NCBI GenBank assembly: GCA_963750295.1
Contig: CAVVPY010000001.1
Span: 1,550,001 to 1,614,000, forward strand
Length of the DNA: 64,000 bases
Direction of reading: 5' to 3'
From: CAVVPY01 sp963750295
GTDB lineage: Bacteria; Actinomycetota; Actinomycetes; Mycobacteriales; Jatrophihabitantaceae
Part shown: one piece after another, positions 8,268-18,043 of the stretch
How positions within the stretch are numbered: the stretch's first letter is position 1
How the letters are laid out: each line of letters begins with the position of its first letter
Program-made: the position numbers and the translations under genes
Notes under the pieces: model-generated
Database searches by the model: none
What the model was told of the DNA's origin: nothing
Seen by the model: the letters and a program-made list of their open reading frames with translations, nothing else

Positions 8268-8837
8268 TCAGCCCTCCTCGACCGAATCGGGACGGATGCG
8301 CACCAGCGGCTGGTCGAACTCGACCGGGGCACCATCGCCGACGAGGACGTCGAGGACCTCACCGGAGATCTCGGCCTCGATGTTGTTCAGCAGTTTCATC
8401 GCCTCGACGATCCCGATGGTCTGGCCGGCCGCGACGCACTGGCCGACCTCGACGAACGGCGGCTCACCGGGGCTCGGGGCGCGGTAGAACGTCCCGACCA
8501 TCGGGGACCTGACGGCGACACCATCGACCGACACGTCCTCGGGGACGACCGTCGGCTGAGCAGCGACAACGTGCGGGGACACGGCTTCCACCGGGACCGC
8601 GGGCGCCACCGATGGGACCGGCACGGCGACAGCCGCCGTGGTGCCGAAACCGCCGACGGGAGCAGGCGCAGGATGTTCCCACTCGACCTCGACGACGACG
8701 TCGCCCGACGACAGCCGCACACGACGCAGCGGTCCGTCCACGTCCTGGGCGAGAGCACGCAACTCCTCGCCCAGGCGCAGCAGCGCGTCCTGCTCGCCGG
8801 CGTTGCTCGCTCGGTTCTCCGCCGTCGCGGTCATCAC
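8268..8837 (-). CDS. accB: Biotin carboxyl carrier protein of acetyl-CoA carboxylase
   Basis: The 189-residue protein has a short helical N-terminus, a Pro/Ala/Val-rich flexible linker (about residues 55-100) and a C-terminal biotinyl domain. The biotin lysine is Lys148 in GIVEAMKLLNN. The frame opens with GTG 8837 followed at once by ATG 8834; either overlaps the accDA stop (GTGA or TGATG), so translation is coupled. It shuttles carboxyl groups from AccC to AccDA. The biotin ligase at 18282-19019 is the likely modifying enzyme. Confidence 0.93.
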   Translation of the reverse strand: MMTATAENRASNAGEQDALLRLGEELRALAQDVDGPLRRVRLSSGDVVVEVEWEHPAPAPVGGFGTTAAVAVPVPSVAPAVPVEAVSPHVVAAQPTVVPEDVSVDGVAVRSPMVGTFYRAPSPGEPPFVEVGQCVAAGQTIGIVEAMKLLNNIEAEISGEVLDVLVGDGAPVEFDQPLVRIRPDSVEEG

Positions 8838-10576
8838 GCCACCGCTTCCTCGGGATCGGTCGAGAGTGCAGCCGCGCCGTCGTGGACCACGGTCACGGCG
8901 ATGTCACCGGTATCCCGGAACCGGGCGCGGCGCACGCGCACCAGCGTGGCGCTGTCCTGCGCGCACAGGACGTCGATGGCTCGCGACACCGCGGCGTGCA
9001 GACTCGACACCATCGCAGTCGGATCGAGCGCGCTCCCCCGACCGTCGACGTCCGGCTCGGGCAGCACCCCGTCGATGACGCCCAGCTCGAGCAGTTCGCG
9101 GGCGCTGATGTGCAACGCCCGAGCGGCCTCCGGCGCCTTCGCCGCGTCGGACCACAGGATGGCCGAACAACCCTCCGGACTGATCACCGAGTAGACGGAG
9201 TGCTCGAACATGAACACGCGGTCGGCGACAGCGAGCGCCAGCGCACCACCGCTCCCGCCCTCGCCGGTCACGACGGTGACAACCGGAACCCGCAGCTCGA
9301 ACATCGCGGCGATGCTGTCGGCGATGGCGAAGGACTGTCCGCGTTCCTCGGCGACCCGCCCGGGGTACGCGCCCGGGGTGTCGACCAGGGTGACGATCGG
9401 CAGGCCCAACTGGTCGGCCAGGCGCATCAGCCGCAGCGCCTTGCGGTACCCGTCGGCGTCGGGCATCCCGAACTGGCGCGCGACGAGCTCGCGCGTCGAA
9501 TGACCCTTCTGATGGCCGATGACCATGACCGCGCGGCCGTCCAGTTGGGCAAAGCCGCCGACAATGGCGGGGCAGTCGGAGTTGCTGCGGTCACCATGGA
9601 GTTCGACGAAGCCGGTGAAGACGTGCGAGAGGTAGTCCAGAGTGGTCGGCCGGTCGGTGTTTCTCGCCTGGGCGACTACGGCCCACGGGTCGACGACGCG
9701 GACGTGCTCAGGGGCGGTGATCACACCGTCGCCCGTGTCGACACGTCTCGGACCGCGAGCCGGGCGCGCGGTCACCGTCTGCAGCAGCCGGGCGAGCCAC
9801 GGGCGCAGTTCGTGCCGGTGCACAACCTGATCGACGTGGCCGTGCTCGAGCAGGAACGGGGCGGTCTGGAAGTCCTCGGGCAGGTGCTCGCGGATCGTCT
9901 GGGCAATCACGCGACGCCCCGCGAAGCCCATCCGTGCGTCCTTCTCGGCGACGACGACGTCGCAACTGGTGGCGAAGGATGCAGCGACCCCGCCGAAGGT
10001 CGGATCGGCGACCACGCTGACGGTGAGCAGCCCGGCCTCGCGCAGCGCGACGAGCGCTTGGCTGACCTTCGCCATCTGCAGCAGCGCAATCGTGCCCTCC
10101 TGCATGCGCGCCCCGCCTGACGACGTGACCAGCACCAGTTGGCGATGCTCGTCGACGCACAACTCGGCGACCCGGGTGATCGCCTCGCCGACGGCCGCGC
10201 CGAGACTGCCGCCCATGAAGTCGAACTCCATCACCGCGATGCCGATCGCCACGCCCCCGAGGTCGGCGCGGCCGGCCAGCACCGCGTCGTCGAGGCCGGT
10301 GCTGCGACGCGCGGATTCGAGCCGGTCCCGGTACGGCTTCGAATCGACGAAGCCCAGCACGTCGGTGGCGCGCACTCGCTCGGCCAGGGGTTCGAAAGTC
10401 CCGGAGTCAACCAGCGTCTCGACGCGGCGCGCCGCGCTGAGGCGGCAGTGCCGGTCGCACTCGGGGCAGACCGCGAGGTTGCGGCGCCACCGCTTGCCGT
10501 AGTGCAGCGCGCCGCAGCCAGCGCAGCGGATCCACGCCTCGGTCGAGGATTCGGGTCGAGCTTGCAGCGCGGTCAT
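8834..10576 (-). CDS. Fused acetyl-CoA carboxylase carboxyltransferase beta-alpha
   Basis: The 580-residue protein joins AccD (N-terminal half) and AccA (C-terminal half), which are separate subunits in E. coli. The AccD-type zinc ribbon is visible as Cys18, Cys21, Cys37 and Cys40 (CAGC ... CPEC), followed by the crotonase-fold core (VTSSGGARMQEG). The AccA half starts around RNTDRPTTLDYL and has IVTLVDTPGAYPG and GEGGSGGALALAVADRV. It transfers carboxyl from biotin to acetyl-CoA to make malonyl-CoA. ATG 10576 overlaps the cyclase stop by ATGA, which rejects the longer open frame upstream. Such fusions are known from polyketide clusters. Confidence 0.94.
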   Translation of the reverse strand: MTALQARPESSTEAWIRCAGCGALHYGKRWRRNLAVCPECDRHCRLSAARRVETLVDSGTFEPLAERVRATDVLGFVDSKPYRDRLESARRSTGLDDAVLAGRADLGGVAIGIAVMEFDFMGGSLGAAVGEAITRVAELCVDEHRQLVLVTSSGGARMQEGTIALLQMAKVSQALVALREAGLLTVSVVADPTFGGVAASFATSCDVVVAEKDARMGFAGRRVIAQTIREHLPEDFQTAPFLLEHGHVDQVVHRHELRPWLARLLQTVTARPARGPRRVDTGDGVITAPEHVRVVDPWAVVAQARNTDRPTTLDYLSHVFTGFVELHGDRSNSDCPAIVGGFAQLDGRAVMVIGHQKGHSTRELVARQFGMPDADGYRKALRLMRLADQLGLPIVTLVDTPGAYPGRVAEERGQSFAIADSIAAMFELRVPVVTVVTGEGGSGGALALAVADRVFMFEHSVYSVISPEGCSAILWSDAAKAPEAARALHISARELLELGVIDGVLPEPDVDGRGSALDPTAMVSSLHAAVSRAIDVLCAQDSATLVRVRRARFRDTGDIAVTVVHDGAAALSTDPEEAVA

Positions 10577-10905
10577 ACCAGCTGCCCTCCGGGGGTCCAG
10601 TCGTAGAAGCAGCGAGCCTGGGCGTCCGCCGGGGACTGCCAGTTCTCCAGGTAGGGGCTGATGTGCGGGCGCAGCGCCTCGCTCACCCGTGCGAACTCGG
10701 CGTGGGTGCGGACGGACTCGACGGCCTGGGCGCCGGGACGTTCGGTCTCGAGCAGGTGCACGTACAGGTCGGACAGGCGGTAGAGCGAGCGACGTCGCAC
10801 CCCGGCGATGTTTGGCAGTTCGGTCGAGTCGGAATCGCCGAAGATGCGGGCGACCTCGGCCTCCGAGTCCGGCTTGATGCGGGCGATGATCAGCGATCGG
10901 TTCAT
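10573..10905 (-). CDS. TcmI-type polyketide cyclase
   Basis: The 110-residue protein starts at ATG 10905 (MNRSLIIARIKPDS), with GAGAGG-like bases upstream. It matches the TcmI/WhiE ORFVII cyclase family: a small ferredoxin-like fold with RRRSLYRLSDLYVHLLE and the C-terminal RCFYDWTPG. These enzymes close the later rings of tetracenomycin- and spore-pigment-type polyketides. It is the first gene of the twelve-gene minus-strand operon, so its upstream region (10906-11186) should hold the operon promoter. Confidence 0.92.
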   Translation of the reverse strand: MNRSLIIARIKPDSEAEVARIFGDSDSTELPNIAGVRRRSLYRLSDLYVHLLETERPGAQAVESVRTHAEFARVSEALRPHISPYLENWQSPADAQARCFYDWTPGGQLV

Positions 10906-11186
10906 CTGGGCCTCTCGTGACTCTGCGGTGGCGCCGGGGGCGGCTGCGCTCCGAATCGGGTGCTGAACCAATCTGCGAGGGGAGGTGTCCCGACGTCGTG
11001 ATGTACCGATCACCGCAGCGCTGGGAAGTGGTCACGTGCCCTGGTCAGGTCACGTCCCGGCCGATGGCATCGCTTCGGGGGTTAGGCGGGGACGCGATCC
11101 AGGACGTGGCACCGGAAACCACGGAGAACCCCGCACGGACGGCAGGGAACATCACCGCGCGTCGGCGGTGAGCAGGTCAGGCGCTA
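10906..11186. promoter_or_regulatory. Upstream region of the core PKS operon with paired direct repeats
   Basis: This 281-bp gap lies between the response regulator gene (ends at 11187) and the first PKS operon gene. It contains two copies of the octamer GGTCACGT at 11030-11037 and 11048-11055, 18 bp apart in the same orientation. They could be binding sites for the NarL-type regulator encoded next door, but this is inference. No clear -10/-35 pair stands out. Confidence 0.3.
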
Positions 11187-11858
11187 CTAGCTGCCGAGGC
11201 CCTGACGGCGGGCCAGGACCGCGGCCTCGGTGCGGTCGACCAGTTGCAGCTTGGTGAAGATGCGCGAGAGGTAGTTGCGTACCGTCTTGATGGAGAGTCC
11301 GAGCTCCTTGGCGATCGCCGCATTGCCGCGACCGTCGGCCACAAGTTCGAGCACCGCCCGCTCGCGCTCGGTGAGTTCGGGGAACGGCTTGGCCGTGTTC
11401 GGTGGGGCGACCAGGTGTTCGATGACCCAGTTCCCAGCCTGCGAGTCGAACTGCAGCCCGCCGTACTGGACGGTCTCGATCGCTCGGCAGATGTCCTCGA
11501 TCGAGGAGCCCTTGAGCAGGTATCCCCTGGCACCAGCGCGCACCGCAGACATGAATACGTCGCGATCGTCGCTCATGGTCACGACGATCACCGAAATCGA
11601 CGGGAAGCGGGAATGGATGATCCGCGTGGCCTCGATGCCGGTCATGTCGGGCAGGTGAACGTCCATGAGCACGAGGTCCGGACGGGTACGGTCGCACTCC
11701 CGAACCGCCTCGGCGCCGGACCCGGCTTCGGCGACGACGCGCAACTGCGCCTGGGCATCGAGCAGCGACCGCAGTCCTGACCGGAAGACGGGGTGGTCGT
11801 CGGCGACAAGGATCTCGATCACCTCGGAGTCCCGCTCGGCTCCTACCGTTCTGGTCAT
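11187..11858 (-). CDS. NarL/FixJ-family response regulator
   Basis: The 223-residue protein has a receiver domain (residues ~14-130; acidic pair ADDH, phospho-acceptor Asp66 in VLMDVHLPD, Lys in YLLKGSS) and a C-terminal LuxR-type helix-turn-helix (LTERERAVLELVADG ... TVRNYLSRIFTKL). Its ATG overlaps the stop of the upstream kinase by ATGA, so they form a two-component system. Its position directly upstream of the PKS operon suggests it controls that operon. The linker (about residues 130-155, APPNTAKPFPEL) is longer than usual. Confidence 0.92.
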   Translation of the reverse strand: MTRTVGAERDSEVIEILVADDHPVFRSGLRSLLDAQAQLRVVAEAGSGAEAVRECDRTRPDLVLMDVHLPDMTGIEATRIIHSRFPSISVIVVTMSDDRDVFMSAVRAGARGYLLKGSSIEDICRAIETVQYGGLQFDSQAGNWVIEHLVAPPNTAKPFPELTERERAVLELVADGRGNAAIAKELGLSIKTVRNYLSRIFTKLQLVDRTEAAVLARRQGLGS

Positions 11859-12619
11859 CGCTGATCCACCGAGTCCGGTCTGAGCGGAAGCCTTGCTGCG
11901 ACGCGGAACCCGCCGCCCGCCACGGGAAGTGCGGTGCAGGTGCCGCCGAGTTCACGCGCCCGGCCGAACATGTTCTCGAGCCCTTGCCCCGTCGCCGGGA
12001 CCGTCGCGGGAGTGGGTGCATCGTCGACGACGCTCAGTTGGATCGAGGTGTCATCGACGAGACACGCTACCCACGCGCGGTGGGCGTCGGCGTGCCGGAA
12101 CACATTGGTCAACGCCTCACGGATGATCCAGAATGACGCGGCGGCAACGCGGGATGGCAGGCGCTCCAAGTCTCCGCGAACGCGCAGCGCGATCAGGGGT
12201 GATCCGCCGAGCGCACGGTTCATCCGCTCGATCATCTCGGTGAGCACCGTACGAAGCGGAAGGTGGCCGGCGTCTGCGCGCGGACGTGTCTGCGGGCTCG
12301 TCGAGGACAGCTCGCGAGCGCGCCCGACGATCGCCTGGGCCTCGTGCACGGCTAGCTCGACATGGTCGCGCGCACGGACCGAATCGCGGTCGAGGACGCT
12401 GAGTGCAGCTTGCAACTGGGTGAGAACGGCGGCCGCACAAGACCCGATCTGATCGTGGACGTCGCGGCGCAGGGTGCGCAGTTCGTCGTCGTGGCTGCAG
12501 CCGCTGCCATCGGTCCAGGACGAGACCGCCTGGACGGACGTCGCAGCGTCAGGTCGTGATCCCGCCGACCGAGCGGTCATGGGCACGGCGTGGCTCCCAC
12601 TGGCATTCGGTGACTGCAC
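11855..12619 (-). CDS. Short soluble sensor histidine kinase (HisKA_3/HATPase)
   Basis: I place the start at GTG 12619 because a strong GAGGAG ribosome site lies 8 bp upstream (12628-12633); the frame stays open to 12793, but a TATAAA-like box abuts that position. The resulting 254-residue protein has the HisKA_3 dimerisation motif LRRDVHDQIG with His55, an N-box REALTNVFRHADAH and a G-box GQGLENM. It has no membrane helix or recognisable sensor domain, so its signal must be cytosolic or come from a partner. It feeds the response regulator with which it overlaps. Confidence 0.82.
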   Translation of the reverse strand: MQSPNASGSHAVPMTARSAGSRPDAATSVQAVSSWTDGSGCSHDDELRTLRRDVHDQIGSCAAAVLTQLQAALSVLDRDSVRARDHVELAVHEAQAIVGRARELSSTSPQTRPRADAGHLPLRTVLTEMIERMNRALGGSPLIALRVRGDLERLPSRVAAASFWIIREALTNVFRHADAHRAWVACLVDDTSIQLSVVDDAPTPATVPATGQGLENMFGRARELGGTCTALPVAGGGFRVAARLPLRPDSVDQR

Positions 12620-13219
12620 GTGTGCTTCTCCTCGACGACTGTGGTCGCGGCGGCCGGGTGGCCTGAGACTCAGACCCGCGATCGCGGCGTTTCGTAACGG
12701 CAGCACCACCCATCCGATCGAGCGGGCCACATCCAACGGTCCTCGATGCGAGACCTCCGGCTCGCACATCAGCCTCGATGGGGCAAGCGGCACTTTATAC
12801 CGTTTCGCCCGTTTAGAGGGTAGATATGTTTTCGCGCTCCGACAACCCCACTCAGCTCAGTGCAAGGTGACGGCCGCGAGCGCGAGGTGTGCGAGCGGTC
12901 GGTGCACACGCGTGGACCCGCCGGCGGGCGTCCCACGTCGCCGGCCCACGACCGGGCATCGGCCCGGGACGGCTGACGAACGAACCCGTGCGGGTGGGAA
13001 GCCGTCCCGATCCGCCCGCTTCGGTCACCGGCCCCATCCGCCCATCGAGCCTCGATCCCCCTTCTGGGACACGCGTCCGCGCGTTCGTCCCGGCCCGCTA
13101 GGACAGCCGGGACGAACGCGTCACCGGGCTTGTCGCCGCCGAAAACCCGTCGTTAAGTTCCCAACGACAACAGCACAAACCGGATGAATCGGCCCGAATG
13201 GGCCGGACGGAGGACGGCG
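12620..13219. promoter_or_regulatory. Divergent intergenic region between the two-component system and the E1 operon
   Basis: About 600 bp separate the divergently transcribed kinase and E1-alpha genes. The only strongly AT-rich patch is 12790-12840. On the minus strand it contains TATAAA just before 12793, a plausible -10 for the kinase transcript; on the plus strand it contains GGTAGATATG-like bases. The rest is GC-rich without recognisable genes. A GGAGGA ribosome site lies at about 13206-13211, before the ATG at 13220. Confidence 0.4.
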
Positions 13220-14221
<1,002 letters not shown>

Positions 14222-14269
14222 TCCGCGCGAGCCCCCACCCCACCCCATCCGATCCGATCCGAAGGTTAG

Positions 14270-15352
14270 GTGACCGACGTGGCCGACTTGACTCCGGCAA
14301 CCGAGCCGCTCGCGGCAGCCGCGGTGCCCACCGCACGCGAGGCACCACGGCTGATCAGTTATCTCGATGCCATCACCGAGGCGATGGCCGGCGAACTGGC
14401 CCGCGATCCGTCGGTCGTCCTGCTCGGCGAGGACAGCATCGGCGGGACCGGCTGCGACGGCCGGCTCGGCAATGCATGGGGTCCGACGAAAGGGCTTTTC
14501 GAGCAGTTTCCCGGCCGGGTGCTGGACACGCCCATCACCGAGTCCGCATTCCTGGGCGCGGCGGTCGGCGCGGCGGCGACGGGCCTTCGCCCTGTCGTCG
14601 ACCTGCTGTTCGTCGACTTCGTCGGCGTCTGTTTCGACCAGCTGCTCAATCAGGCGTCGAAGTTCCGGTACATGAGCGGTGGCGTCGCGCAGGTCCCGCT
14701 CGTGGTCCGAGCGATGTGGGGCGCCGGCATGCGCCGCGGCGCGCAGCACGCCCAGGCCCTGTACCCGCTCTTCGCGCAGATCCCTGGCCTGAAGGTGGCC
14801 GTGCCCTCGACCGCCGCGGATGCCAAGGGCCTCATGGCCACGGCGATCCGCGACGACGACCCGGTCGTGTTCCTCGAGCACAAGATGCTCTATTTCGTCC
14901 CGGGGCCGGTCCCGGCCGGCGAGCACCTCGTCCCGTTCGGACGCGCCGACGTCAAGCGCACCGGCCGTGACTGCACGGTCGTCGCACTCGGCAAGTCCGT
15001 CCATGACGCTCTGGCCGCAGCCGAGCCGCTCGCCGCCGAGGGCATCGAGATCGAGGTCGTCGACCCGCGCACCGTCGTCCCGCTCGACACCGACGCGATC
15101 CGCACCAGCGTCGAGCGCACCGGTCGGCTCGTGGTGGTCGACGAGTCTTACCGGCGTTGCGGATTCGGGGCCGACGTCGCCGCAGTCGCCGCCGAGGAAG
15201 CCTTCCACGCGCTGACCGCGCCGGTGCGCCTCGTGACGCCGCCGCACACGCCGACCCCGTTCAGCCCGATTCTCGAGGACGCGTTCCTGCCGTCTGCAGC
15301 GGACATCGCCGCAGCAGTGCGCACGACGGTCGGCGCCGGCGTCGCGGCCTGA
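14270..15352 (+). CDS. TPP-dependent dehydrogenase E1 beta subunit
   Basis: The 360-residue transketolase-like protein starts at GTG 14270 and has the E1-beta hallmarks SVVLLGEDSIGG, DTPITESAFLGAAVGAA, GLRPVVDLLFVDF, and the C-terminal transketolase domain (VVDPRTVVPLDTDAI ... VVVDESY). It follows the alpha subunit after 48 bp and is the obvious partner. The N-terminal ~25 residues (Ala/Thr-rich) are not conserved. Substrate specificity cannot be read from sequence. Confidence 0.9.
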   Translation: MTDVADLTPATEPLAAAAVPTAREAPRLISYLDAITEAMAGELARDPSVVLLGEDSIGGTGCDGRLGNAWGPTKGLFEQFPGRVLDTPITESAFLGAAVGAAATGLRPVVDLLFVDFVGVCFDQLLNQASKFRYMSGGVAQVPLVVRAMWGAGMRRGAQHAQALYPLFAQIPGLKVAVPSTAADAKGLMATAIRDDDPVVFLEHKMLYFVPGPVPAGEHLVPFGRADVKRTGRDCTVVALGKSVHDALAAAEPLAAEGIEIEVVDPRTVVPLDTDAIRTSVERTGRLVVVDESYRRCGFGADVAAVAAEEAFHALTAPVRLVTPPHTPTPFSPILEDAFLPSAADIAAAVRTTVGAGVAA

Positions 15353-15439
15353 CCCGTCGCGCCGACCGCGTGAACTCGGAAAAGCCCTCGGCCGCACCCG
15401 ACAACATCCGCACCGTCCACCCGGAGAGGAAAACGCATC

Positions 15440-15835
15440 ATGATCGACCACCCGCACGTGCAGTTGATGGAGAAGGTGTACGCAGCCTTCGGAAGCGGCG
15501 ACGTCGCGACCGCCGGCAGCTACTGGACCGAGGACGCCGTCCACCACTATCCGGGACGCAACCCGTTGTCCGGAGACCACAAGGGCCTGGACGAGTCGAT
15601 CGCATTCGCCAACAAGATCTTCGAACTCACCGAGGGCAAGTTGCGCATGCAGACCCTCGAGATCGGCGCGAGCGACACCCATGCCTTCGCCATCCTCGAC
15701 ACGCACTACGAGCGCAAGGGACGCGTGCTCGACATGCCGTTCATCAACGTCGCCCGTATCGAGGACGGCAAGATCGCCGAGTTCTGGACCTATCCCGAGG
15801 ACGTCTACGCCACCGATGAGTTCTGGAACGCCTGA
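15440..15835 (+). CDS. SnoaL-like / NTF2-fold polyketide cyclase-type protein
   Basis: The 131-residue protein shows the NTF2-like pattern: N-terminal helix (VQLMEKVYAAFGSGDVATA), W-x-E-D-A-V-H-H-Y-P-G and the closing strands INVARIEDGKIAEFWTYPED. SnoaL-type members close rings or isomerise in aromatic polyketide pathways; others hydrolyse or only bind. The GAGAGGA ribosome site upstream of ATG 15440 is good. It lies between E1-beta and the flavin monooxygenase in the same operon. Confidence 0.82.
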   Translation: MIDHPHVQLMEKVYAAFGSGDVATAGSYWTEDAVHHYPGRNPLSGDHKGLDESIAFANKIFELTEGKLRMQTLEIGASDTHAFAILDTHYERKGRVLDMPFINVARIEDGKIAEFWTYPEDVYATDEFWNA

Positions 15836-15865
15836 GCGTTCCGGACACCGAGAGGATCCGAGATC

Positions 15866-17305
15866 ATGAGCCACATCATCGTAGTCGGCGGAAGCGTCGC
15901 CGGGCTCTCCGCGGCGGCCATGCTGGCCGACCAGGGTCACCGCGTCACGGTCCTGGAACGCGCGGCCGACCCGGGGGCGCAATCACTCGCCGACGCGGCC
16001 GCCCGGCATCGCCCGACCGCGCCGCAGTACTCGCACTCGCACGCTTTCGCGTCGCTGTCCGGTAAGGAACTGCGCAACCGCTTGCCGGACGTCGCGCACA
16101 CCCTGGCCGCGGTCGGGTGCGGTGAGGTCTTCCTCGCTGACTACCTGCCGCCGACGCTCGAGGCCTACGAGCCGCAGCCGGCCGACCGTGAGCTGCGCAT
16201 GACACTGGCCCGCCGCTCGACCTTCGAACTGGTGCTCCGCGAACGCGCACTGGCGCGTTCCGGCGTCGAACATGTCAGCAACGTGCGCGTCGTCTCGCTG
16301 CTCACCGACGCCGAGCATCCGGTGCGGGTCGTCGGCGTGACCGCCGCCGACGGCCGGAGTTGGTCGGGCGACCTGGTCGTGGACGCGACCGGCCGCCGGA
16401 CCAACGGAGCCGACTGGCTGGCCCGGGCCGGCCTGCCGGCGCCGCAGACCGAGTCGAGCAGTAGCCGGATCGTCTACTACACGCGCCACTACCAGCAGCT
16501 CAGCCCGCGTCCCGGTGGCCCGCTCAACCGCGGCTTCGGTGCCGGCGGCCTGTGGAACCACTACACCGCCGTGTTGTTCCGCGGTGACAACGGGAGCTTC
16601 TCGATCAGCATCGGTGTGCTGCCCACCGACGAGGCGATGCGAGCGCTCCGGGATCCCAAGGCGTTCACCGCCGCCGTCACCGCCACCCCCCTGCTCGCCG
16701 GCTGGCTCGACCCAGAGGTCTCCGCACCTACCTCGGACGTCGAGGTGATGGGCGGGCTCGACAACGCGATCATGCTTCCGCCCTCCGAGGCTCCGGTCGG
16801 CTTCCTCGCTGTCGGTGACTCCGTGTGCACGACCAACCCCGCTTACGGCCGCGGCGTCTCCCTCGCGTTGTCCGAGGCCGGTCTGCTCGCCGACGTGCTC
16901 GAAGAGTTCGGCGCCATCGATGGATTGTCGACCGCCGCCTACTGGCAGCGGGTCGAGCAACTGGTTCGACCGTGGTACGCCGAGGCCGTCACCAACGACC
17001 TGGGTCGCGCCATGCTGTGGGAAGCCACGCTGGCCGGCCGGCCCCTTGGCCGTCCGCCGCAGGGTGTGATCACCTTCGGCGCCGCGGTTGCCGCGTCCAC
17101 CCGCGACCCCGAGATCTGGCGTCGCGTTGCCCGCACCATGATGATGCTCGCGCCGCCGTCCACGCTCTATGCGGACCCGGAGATCGCGGCGCGGATCGGC
17201 CGCGCCCTGGCCGGCGGACCGCCGCCGGAGCTTCCGGGCGCCACGCGCGACGAGCTGCTCGCCGCGATCGGAGACGACACCGTTCGGCTGGCCAGGTCGG
17301 CCTGA
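15866..17305 (+). CDS. FAD-dependent monooxygenase / oxidoreductase
   Basis: The 479-residue flavoprotein has an N-terminal FAD-binding beta-alpha-beta motif (IIVVGGSVAGLSAAAML, the GGSxAG variant of GxGxxG), a VVDATGRRTNGADWL segment and the GD motif GFLAVGDSVCTTNPAYGRGVSLAL. This is the architecture of group A flavin monooxygenases and related dehydrogenases. It probably hydroxylates or oxidises the aromatic scaffold. It sits 30 bp after the SnoaL-like gene and 2 bp before the NAD-binding gene, in one operon. Confidence 0.85.
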   Translation: MSHIIVVGGSVAGLSAAAMLADQGHRVTVLERAADPGAQSLADAAARHRPTAPQYSHSHAFASLSGKELRNRLPDVAHTLAAVGCGEVFLADYLPPTLEAYEPQPADRELRMTLARRSTFELVLRERALARSGVEHVSNVRVVSLLTDAEHPVRVVGVTAADGRSWSGDLVVDATGRRTNGADWLARAGLPAPQTESSSSRIVYYTRHYQQLSPRPGGPLNRGFGAGGLWNHYTAVLFRGDNGSFSISIGVLPTDEAMRALRDPKAFTAAVTATPLLAGWLDPEVSAPTSDVEVMGGLDNAIMLPPSEAPVGFLAVGDSVCTTNPAYGRGVSLALSEAGLLADVLEEFGAIDGLSTAAYWQRVEQLVRPWYAEAVTNDLGRAMLWEATLAGRPLGRPPQGVITFGAAVAASTRDPEIWRRVARTMMMLAPPSTLYADPEIAARIGRALAGGPPPELPGATRDELLAAIGDDTVRLARSA

Positions 17306-17307
17306 CC

Positions 17308-18006
17308 ATGACGACGCAGCCCGCTCGCGGCGCTCGGACCGCGTTCGCCGTCCCGGCGAGCACGATCGCGGCGGGCCGCGTCGCCGTACTCGGATCGACC
17401 GGAGGGACCGGCCGCGCCGTGATCGACGCGGCGCTGCGCGGCGGTCATCATGTCTCAGCCGCCGCGCGCCGTCCCGAGGATCTCGCCGCCCGCTCCCGCC
17501 TGCGAACAGTGCGCGCGGACGTCGTCGACGGCAGCGGCGTCGACGAGGTGATCGCCGGTGCCGACGTGGTTGTCTCCGCGCTCGGGATCGGCATGCGCCG
17601 GCACGCGACCGAGGTCTACTCGCAAGGGGCGCGACACACCATCGACGCGATGCTCCGGCACAACGTCAGCCGGCTGGTGGTCATCTCGACCTCGTCGCTC
17701 GGCCCCCCGCCGCGGCGGCTGACCCTCGCTTGGTGGGTCGACCGTGGCCTGCTGCAACCACTCCTGCGCAAGCCCTACCAGGACATGCGGGCAATGGAGT
17801 CCCTGGTTCGCGAGTCCGGGCTGGCGTGGACGCTGCTCCGCGCCGCCCGGCTGACCGACGGACCGGCCGTCGGTCGCTACCGGTTGAGCGCGTCCGGACG
17901 CCTGGCCGGCGCATGGTCGATCTCGCGCGCCGACCTGGCCCACGCCGCCCTCGACCTTGCCTCCAGGGACGATGCGGCAGGTCGGACCTACGACATCGCC
18001 TACTGA
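17308..18006 (+). CDS. NAD(P)-binding atypical SDR
   Basis: The 232-residue protein starts at ATG 17308, two bases after the monooxygenase stop; a much longer open frame upstream is a shadow. VAVLGSTGGTGRAVIDAAL is the Rossmann fingerprint, followed by ADVVVSALGIG and LVVISTSSLG. It is of the same broad type as the gene at 1731-2357, and the two could act on the same scaffold at different steps. No classical YxxxK pair is seen. The role is presumed redox tailoring. Confidence 0.8.
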   Translation: MTTQPARGARTAFAVPASTIAAGRVAVLGSTGGTGRAVIDAALRGGHHVSAAARRPEDLAARSRLRTVRADVVDGSGVDEVIAGADVVVSALGIGMRRHATEVYSQGARHTIDAMLRHNVSRLVVISTSSLGPPPRRLTLAWWVDRGLLQPLLRKPYQDMRAMESLVRESGLAWTLLRAARLTDGPAVGRYRLSASGRLAGAWSISRADLAHAALDLASRDDAAGRTYDIAY

Positions 18007-18043
18007 TGTCGCTCGGCAGTCCCCCACTGTGAAAGGACCCGGC

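Noticed and set aside
8612..10120. Long plus-strand reading frame across accDA
   Set aside because: It is the shadow of the minus-strand carboxylase gene; residues are His/Asp/Arg-rich with no motifs.
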